From contig JBGTLW010000197.1 in assembly GCA_041743835.1 (NCBI GenBank), forward strand, positions 1-17,817: a stretch of 17,817 bases of DNA. The letters run 5' to 3'. Made by a program: the position numbers and the translations under genes. This DNA comes from JBGTLW01 sp041743835 (GTDB lineage Bacteria; Planctomycetota; Phycisphaerae; Phycisphaerales; Phycisphaeraceae). The notes beneath the pieces were generated by a model. It was given only the letters and a program-made list of their open reading frames with translations. It was not told where the DNA came from and made no database searches. The first letter of the stretch is position 1. The number at the start of each line of letters is the position of its first letter. Positions 13,744-17,817 of the stretch are shown piece after piece.

Positions 13744-14937
13744 ATGACCACCGCCACGACCTCTGCGAAGAAGGCCAAAGAAGCCGACCCCGACGCCCCG
13801 ACCGACGGCGGCGATGTCGCCAAGGCCCGGCCCTCGCTCCAGCTCTCCACCGAACGCAAGCTCAAGTTCCTGGGCGACATGATGCTCATCCGCCGCTTTG
13901 AAGAGCGGACCATGCAGGCCTACCAGCAGGCCAAGATCGGCGGGTTCTGCCACATCTACATCGGCCAGGAAGCCTGCGCGGTCGGCTCGATGGGCGCGCT
14001 AGTCAAGGAAGACGCCATCATCGGGGCCTACCGCGACCACGGCCTCGCGCTCGCCAAGGGCATGCACCCCAACTACGCCATGGCCGAGATGTTCGGCAAG
14101 GTCACCGGCTGCGCCAAGGGCAAGGGCGGGTCGATGCACTTCTTCGACCGCGATAACCATATGTACGGCGGGCACGCCATCGTCGGCGGGCAGTGCCCCC
14201 TGGCGCTGGGCATCGCCTGGGGCATGCAGTACCAGAACACCGACAACGTCACACTCTGCTACCTCGGGGACGGGGCGCTCAACCAGGGCGGGTTCCTCGA
14301 AGCCATGAACATGGCCGCGATCTACAACCTCCCCCTGATCTTCGTGCTGGAGAACAACGGCTACTCGATGGGCACGCACATCAACCGCGGCACCGCGATG
14401 GGCAACGACCTGCGGCACAAGGCCCAGGCCTTTGGACTGCGGTATGCCGAGTGCGACGGGCAGGACGTGCTGGCGACCTACGACTGCTTTGCAGACCAGG
14501 TCGCCAAGACCCGCAACGCACGCCCCATCAACTACAACGAAAAGACCGGCAAACGCGAGGACATCCCAAGCTACTCGGAGCACGGCCGAACCCCCGGCCC
14601 CGCGTTCGTCAACGTCAACACCTACCGCTACCAGGGCCACTCCATGAGCGACCCCCAGAAGTACCGCACCAAGGACGAGGTGCAGGGATTCCAGGAAGTC
14701 GATTGCATCAACCGGCTGGTCAACACCCTGATCGAGGGCCGGCTGGCGACCCAGGAGCAGATCGACGAGCTGGACAACAAGGCCAAGGAGCTGTCGCGCG
14801 ACGCGGTGAAGTTTGCTGAGAGCTCACCCGACCTGCCTTTGGATGAGATGTACACCGATGTGTACGTGAACACCTTCGGCCCCTACAAGACCGGCGAGCT
14901 GCCCGCGATCATTACCAACGGCAACAGCGGTGAATGA
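13744..14937 (+). CDS. pdhA: Pyruvate dehydrogenase E1 component, alpha subunit
   Basis: A 397-residue thiamine-diphosphate enzyme subunit that, with the beta subunit, decarboxylates pyruvate and passes the acetyl group to lipoyl-E2 in the cytoplasm. Residues 1-30 are a variable Ala/Lys/Asp tail. The core begins at MMLIRRFEERTMQAYQQAKI (46-65), followed by YIGQEACAVG (72-81), the ThDP/Mg motif GDGALNQGGF (175-184) ending in ENN (203-205), and the YRYQGHSMSDPQKYRTKDEV loop (294-313) used in E1 catalysis and, in eukaryotes, phosphorylation. Between AECDGQDVLATYD and the TYRYQGHS strand there is an unusual loop of about 25-30 extra residues (257-285, with NYNEKTGKREDIPSYSEHGR). An AGAAAG sequence precedes the ATG. 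A small ORF overlaps its stop, and pdhB follows. Confidence 0.95.
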   Translation: MTTATTSAKKAKEADPDAPTDGGDVAKARPSLQLSTERKLKFLGDMMLIRRFEERTMQAYQQAKIGGFCHIYIGQEACAVGSMGALVKEDAIIGAYRDHGLALAKGMHPNYAMAEMFGKVTGCAKGKGGSMHFFDRDNHMYGGHAIVGGQCPLALGIAWGMQYQNTDNVTLCYLGDGALNQGGFLEAMNMAAIYNLPLIFVLENNGYSMGTHINRGTAMGNDLRHKAQAFGLRYAECDGQDVLATYDCFADQVAKTRNARPINYNEKTGKREDIPSYSEHGRTPGPAFVNVNTYRYQGHSMSDPQKYRTKDEVQGFQEVDCINRLVNTLIEGRLATQEQIDELDNKAKELSRDAVKFAESSPDLPLDEMYTDVYVNTFGPYKTGELPAIITNGNSGE

Positions 14938-15052
14938 ACCGCCCGCCGACGAGAAAGACCGCGCCGCCCTGTGGGTGGTGTTCCTGGTCGTGTTCATCAT
15001 CGCCGGGTGTTTAGGCCCCGCGATCCTCACCGGCCTGCTCTTCCTCATGTGA
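14930..15052 (+). CDS. 40-residue single-pass membrane protein between pdhA and pdhB
   Basis: A short frame starts at GTG 14930, overlapping the last 8 nt of pdhA, and ends at TGA 15050-15052. It encodes 40 residues: a charged head (NEPPADEKDR), then a continuous hydrophobic stretch from about residue 13 to 40 (ALWVVFLVVFIIAGC, LGPAILTGLLFLM) with a Gly-Cys-Leu-Gly-Pro break. The hydrophobic composition in a GC-rich gap, its near-filling of the pdhA-pdhB interval and its overlap with pdhA argue that it is real. An ATG 4 nt later is in another frame and ends early. No strong ribosome site is present, so translation would depend on coupling to pdhA. I recognise no family. Confidence 0.5.
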   Translation: MNEPPADEKDRAALWVVFLVVFIIAGCLGPAILTGLLFLM

Positions 15053-15088
15053 CCTAAGCCCCGCCCGCATCGTGCGAGAGAAACCGCT

Positions 15089-16153
15089 ATGCCCACCACC
15101 GACCGCAAGATCCAATACCGTGACGCACTCCGTGAAGCGATGCAGGAAGAGATGCGCACCGACGACCGCATCTTCCTCATGGGCGAGGAGGTCGCGGAGT
15201 ACAACGGGGCCTACAAAGTCAGCCAGGGCATGCTCGACGAGTTCGGGCCACGACGCATCGTCGATGCGCCCATCAGCGAGACCGCCTTCGCCGGGCTGGG
15301 GATCGGTGCCGCGATGTATGGCCTGCGTCCCATCATCGAGTTCATGAGCTGGAGCTTCTGCCTCGTCGCCGCGGACCAGATCATCAACAACGCCCCGAAG
15401 ATGCTCTACATGTCCGGCGGGCATTTCGGCTGCCCCATCGTGTTCCGTGGCAACAACGGCGCGGGTGGGCAGCTCGGCTCGACCCATAGCTGGTGCGTCG
15501 AGTCGCTGTTTAGCCATGTGCCGGGGCTCAAGCTCGCGGTGCCCAGCACCCCGCGCGAAGCCAAGGGCCTGCTCAAGACCGCCATCCGTGAGGCAGACCC
15601 GGTGTTCAATCTCGAATCCGAGCGGATGCTGGGCATGGGCTCGCGGGGCGACAAGGACTTCTCCCGCTACCTCACCGACCCCAGCAAGCCCCACGCCTAC
15701 TGGGCCCCGCCCACGTTCGAGGAAGACCCGGACTTCTGCATCCCCTTCGGCGTCGCCAACGTCATCAAAGAGGGAGCCGACTGCACCATCGTCACCGCCG
15801 GCCGACCCGTCCACTTCGCGCTCGAGGCTGCGGAGGAACTGGAGAAGGAAGGCATCGACCTGGAAGTGATCGACGTGCGTACCTACCGCCCGCTGGATAT
15901 CGAGACGATCGCCCGCAGCGTGCGCAAGACGAATTACTGCGTGGTGGTGGACCAGAGCTGGCCATTCGCCTCGGTCGGCAGCGAGGTCGCGGCCCAGGTG
16001 TACGAGCGGTGCTTCGACGACCTGGACAACACGGTCGCCCGCGTCCATAACGCCGACGTACCCGCGCCGTACAACCGGGCCTTGGAGCAGGAGATGCTCC
16101 CTCACGCAAGAAAAATCGTCGAAGCCGTCCGGCAGACGACGTACAACGCGTAA
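15089..16153 (+). CDS. pdhB: Pyruvate dehydrogenase E1 component, beta subunit
   Basis: A 354-residue partner of PdhA forming the alpha2beta2 E1. The N-terminus IQYRDALREAMQEEMRTDDRIFLMGEEVAEY (8-38) is typical, DAPISETAFAGLGIGAA (59-75) carries the catalytic Glu64, and the ring region PIVFRGNNGAGG followed by THS (132-134) lies at the active-site entrance. SHVPGLKLAVPSTPREAKGLL (142-162) and the C-terminal transketolase domain (TIVTAGRPVHFALEAAEEL, VDQSWPFASVGSEVAAQ) are complete. Residues about 182-216 (MGSRGDKDFSRYLTDPSKPH onwards) form a longer loop than usual between the DPVFNLESE strand and the IPFG strand. It begins 36 nt after the small membrane protein. pdhC is not directly downstream but separated by another gene with its own signals. 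Confidence 0.95.
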   Translation: MPTTDRKIQYRDALREAMQEEMRTDDRIFLMGEEVAEYNGAYKVSQGMLDEFGPRRIVDAPISETAFAGLGIGAAMYGLRPIIEFMSWSFCLVAADQIINNAPKMLYMSGGHFGCPIVFRGNNGAGGQLGSTHSWCVESLFSHVPGLKLAVPSTPREAKGLLKTAIREADPVFNLESERMLGMGSRGDKDFSRYLTDPSKPHAYWAPPTFEEDPDFCIPFGVANVIKEGADCTIVTAGRPVHFALEAAEELEKEGIDLEVIDVRTYRPLDIETIARSVRKTNYCVVVDQSWPFASVGSEVAAQVYERCFDDLDNTVARVHNADVPAPYNRALEQEMLPHARKIVEAVRQTTYNA

Positions 16154-16266
16154 AAGGGGGTTGACGGACACTTTAGTCTGTTAAAATGGGCGGTTTGTTT
16201 CGCCATTTCCTCATATAAGAGTAATCATAAAGCCCTTTAAGTTTGTTCCTGAGGCCGTAGAGGGGC

Positions 16267-16294
16267 TTGTATGACCGAGAATTGGTGGTATACT
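16267..16294 (+). promoter_or_regulatory. Candidate promoter of the PEP-CTERM-like gene
   Basis: TTGTAT (16267-16272), a 16-nt spacer and TATACT (16289-16294), the latter preceded by TGG as in an extended -10 (TGGTATACT). The -10 matches 5/6. It predicts a leader of about 110 nt before the ATG at 16413. A second weaker candidate, TTGACG near 16160 with TAAAAT 15 nt downstream, lies just after pdhB. Confidence 0.6.
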
Positions 16295-16302
16295 CGCTCC
16301 CA

Positions 16303-16366
16303 GATCGGGCGTATCCGATCAAGAGGGGCTACGAACGGGCGATGGGTGGGACACTTCATCGCGCCG
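16303..16366 (+). promoter_or_regulatory. Structured 5' leader with two inverted repeats
   Basis: Just after the predicted start point, GATCGG (16303-16308) and CCGATC (16315-16320) pair around GCGTAT. Further on, GCGATG and CATCGC (about 16339-16362) pair around GGTGGGACACTT. These would give two consecutive stem-loops in the leader RNA ahead of a GGAG ribosome site. The first may instead be an operator at the start point. It does not match a riboswitch class I can name. Confidence 0.4.
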
Positions 16367-16412
16367 GGGAAGCCTGAGAGCAATAAACCTGTTTCGGTAG
16401 TGGAGAACGGCT

Positions 16413-17054
16413 ATGAAAATGATGAAGACTGTTGGTGCGATGGTGTTGTCTGCTGGGTTGATGGCGTCGGCGTCGGCTGCGGATATCTACCTGACCCCGG
16501 GCGAGCTGACCGGCTCACGGTCAACCGCAGCGAACGGCGGGCTTGTGGCTGATGGCAATCAGGCCACGGGTGGCTTTGAGTTGTCGTGGGTGATCGACTT
16601 CGGGGTCACGAACTCTGACAAGTGGACCTACGTGTACACCATCAAGCGTCTTGCTGGCTCGCTCGTGGGGATCAGCCACTTCAACCTCGAGACCAGCCTC
16701 AACTTCGACCACCCGGACCACGACGCGAAGGTTCTGGTAAAGAACCACCCCGGCAGCCCGACGCAGCCCGCGGACATCTTCGGGATCAAGTTCGACTTCG
16801 AAGCCAGCAAGTACACCCTTGTCACCGATCACGCCCCCATCTGGGGTGATGTGTACGGCAATAAGGGCACGGGCGGGTTCTACAACATCGGCATCGGCAC
16901 CAACCCGACCGCTGGTGATTCGCCGTTCACCAACTGGATCGCCACGCCCGACACCGTGAAGACGCCGCCCACCACCGTCATCCCCACCCCGGCCGCGTTG
17001 GGTGCGGGCCTCATGCTGATGGGCCTCATCGTCGCCCGCCGGCAACGGCACTGA
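16413..17054 (+). CDS. Secreted protein with PEP-CTERM-like C-terminal sorting signal
   Basis: A 213-residue protein. The N-terminus MKMMKTVGAMVLSAGLMASASA is a classic Sec signal peptide, cut before ADIYLTP. The middle (about 25-180) is a beta-rich soluble domain with aromatic and Asp/Asn-rich strands (DKWTYVYTIKRLAG, HFNLETSLNFDHPDHD) and no cysteines; I do not recognise it. The C-terminus has a short Thr/Pro linker, then VIPTPAALGAGLMLMGLIV and a basic tail ARRQRH, which is the proline motif, transmembrane helix and Arg-rich end of PEP-CTERM-type exosortase substrates in the P-T-P variant common in planctomycetes. It should therefore be exported, cleaved by an exosortase and anchored or released at the surface. 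GGAG lies 7 nt before the ATG. It has its own promoter, leader and terminator, inside the pdh cluster. Confidence 0.8.
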   Translation: MKMMKTVGAMVLSAGLMASASAADIYLTPGELTGSRSTAANGGLVADGNQATGGFELSWVIDFGVTNSDKWTYVYTIKRLAGSLVGISHFNLETSLNFDHPDHDAKVLVKNHPGSPTQPADIFGIKFDFEASKYTLVTDHAPIWGDVYGNKGTGGFYNIGIGTNPTAGDSPFTNWIATPDTVKTPPTTVIPTPAALGAGLMLMGLIVARRQRH

Positions 17055-17077
17055 TCGCAGCCCACGATCTCACACAC

Positions 17078-17110
17078 AAAGCCCGCAGCCGATCGGCTGC
17101 GGGCTTTTTT
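17078..17110 (+). terminator. Intrinsic terminator of the PEP-CTERM-like gene
   Basis: AAAGCCCGCAGCC (17078-17090) and GGCTGCGGGCTTT (17095-17107) form a perfect 13-bp stem with a GATC loop and end in six T. It starts 23 nt after the stop codon and should block read-through into pdhC. Confidence 0.95.
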
Positions 17111-17126
17111 CATGCGCACCCGCTCG

Positions 17127-17155
17127 TGGGCATTCCACCCCGGCTGTGCTAACAT
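17127..17155 (+). promoter_or_regulatory. Candidate promoter of pdhC
   Basis: TGGGCA (17127-17132), a 17-nt spacer and TAACAT (17150-17155), each 4/6 to consensus, directly follow the terminator and precede pdhC by about 150 nt. A downstream 13-nt palindrome, TACCCC-C-GGGGTA (17237-17249), could be an operator or leader element. A separate promoter is required if the terminator at 17078-17110 is efficient. Confidence 0.4.
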
Positions 17156-17302
17156 CCAAACACCGCGATGCCCGTCGATGCACGCGGCCGCCGATCAAGC
17201 CACTCACGCTGATCGACGCTTACCCCCCCCGGAATATACCCCCGGGGTACTCGCCGCCCGGACCGATTGGCCCGGCCACAACCACCCGCACAGGAGCGCA
17301 CC

Positions 17303-17817
17303 ATGCCCATCCCCATCACCATGCCCCGCCTCTCCGACACCATGGAAGAGGGCACACTCGTATCCTGGAAGGTCAAGGTCGGCGACACCGTCAAGGCGGG
17401 CGACCACCTCGCAGACATCGAAACCGACAAAGCCACGATGGAACTCCAGTCCTTCGACGATGGCACCGTCGCCAAGCTCGTCATCGGCGAGGGCGACACG
17501 GTCGCGATCGAGACCACGATCCTGATCCTGGCGGGCGAGGGTGAAAGCGTCGAGGAGGCCGCGAAGGGCTCCGACTCCAAGAGCACCGACAAGCCCGCAA
17601 AAGCCACTGAAAAGAAGGTGGACGACGGCGCGGAAGACCCCGAAGCCGAAGCGGATGATGCCGACGAAGCAGGCGAATCCGAGGGCGACGACGACGCGGA
17701 GGACGCCAAGCCCGCAGCCGCGAGCCCCAGCAAGCCAGACGCCGACGCCCCCGCGGGCCGCAAGCTCCGCATCTCCCCGCTGGCGCGCAAGCTGGCGGAG
17801 GAGCATGGCGTGGACGT
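17303..17817 (+). CDS. pdhC: Dihydrolipoamide acetyltransferase E2 of pyruvate dehydrogenase (partial)
   Basis: The frame begins at ATG 17303 with AGGAG 6 nt upstream and is open to the right edge (171 codons seen). Residues 1-80 are a lipoyl domain: ITMPRLSDTMEEGTLVSWKV, then ETDKATMELQSF with the lipoylated Lys43. Residues 86-150 are an unusually acidic linker rich in Asp, Glu, Ala and Lys instead of the usual Ala/Pro-rich hinge. The peripheral subunit-binding domain begins at GRKLRISPLARKLAEEHGVD (about 151-170); the catalytic acetyltransferase domain lies outside the window. Given pdhA and pdhB upstream, the substrate is most likely pyruvate-derived acetyl rather than a 2-oxoglutarate product. 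Only one lipoyl domain precedes the binding domain. Confidence 0.93.
   Translation, partial: MPIPITMPRLSDTMEEGTLVSWKVKVGDTVKAGDHLADIETDKATMELQSFDDGTVAKLVIGEGDTVAIETTILILAGEGESVEEAAKGSDSKSTDKPAKATEKKVDDGAEDPEAEADDADEAGESEGDDDAEDAKPAAASPSKPDADAPAGRKLRISPLARKLAEEHGVD

Noticed and set aside
16374..16400. TPP riboswitch-like CTGAGA...ACCTG in the leader
   Set aside because: The short CTGAGA and AACCTG strings occur, but the conserved TAATGCCAGCGTAGGGA-type half and the flanking stem are absent, and the gene is not a thiamine gene.
1..17817. tRNA, rRNA, CRISPR, prophage or integrative element
   Set aside because: No regularly spaced repeats, no cloverleaf-like segments, no integrase, and no attachment-site duplication were recognised on reading both strands; a tRNA scan was not possible here.

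Overview
The window is GC-rich (roughly two thirds G+C by eye) and looks like a flagellated, double-membraned member of the Planctomycetota, probably class Phycisphaerae. The reasons are a BamA-type Omp85 protein with a signal peptide, two flagellins, a HYExAFE-family protein (a family I associate with planctomycetes), a protein ending in a PEP-CTERM-like sorting tail of the IPTP...RRQRH type, and short dispersed GC-rich palindromic repeats between genes. The lineage call is inference from protein style. No rRNA, tRNA, CRISPR array, phage module or intact insertion sequence was seen.

Layout. Positions 1-2643 are a minus-strand run: hisS, a small multi-pass membrane protein, a HYExAFE protein, a translationally coupled single-pass membrane protein, and the first 28 codons of a coiled-coil protein cut by the left edge. 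Positions 2744-3658 (minus) hold a SAM-dependent methyltransferase. Positions 3795-5257 (plus) hold rsmD and the NAD(P)HX dehydratase gene nnrD. At 5290-5396 lies an inverted pair of repeat elements, followed by a minus-strand RbsD/FucU-family mutarotase gene and a divergent plus-strand gene for a degenerate GT2-like domain fused to a methyltransferase. Positions 7266-10853 (minus) carry two tandem flagellin genes of equal length, each with its own intrinsic terminator. Positions 11132-13483 (minus) are bamA.

From 13744 to the right edge everything is on the plus strand and belongs mainly to the pyruvate dehydrogenase complex: pdhA, a previously easy-to-miss 40-codon membrane protein overlapping the pdhA stop, pdhB, then a secreted PEP-CTERM-like protein with its own promoter, structured leader and terminator, then the start of pdhC (lipoyl domain, acidic linker and the beginning of the E1/E3-binding domain), which runs off the window.

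Most of the window is housekeeping: translation (hisS, rsmD), metabolite repair (nnrD), envelope biogenesis (bamA), motility (flagellins) and central carbon metabolism (pdh). I see no clear new defence or mobile system. The parts most worth following up are the HYExAFE nuclease-like gene coupled to a membrane protein and carrying an in-frame repeat insertion, the mosaic flagellin pair beside a GT/methyltransferase fusion, the small membrane protein between pdhA and pdhB, and the independent PEP-CTERM gene with a structured leader inside the pdh cluster.
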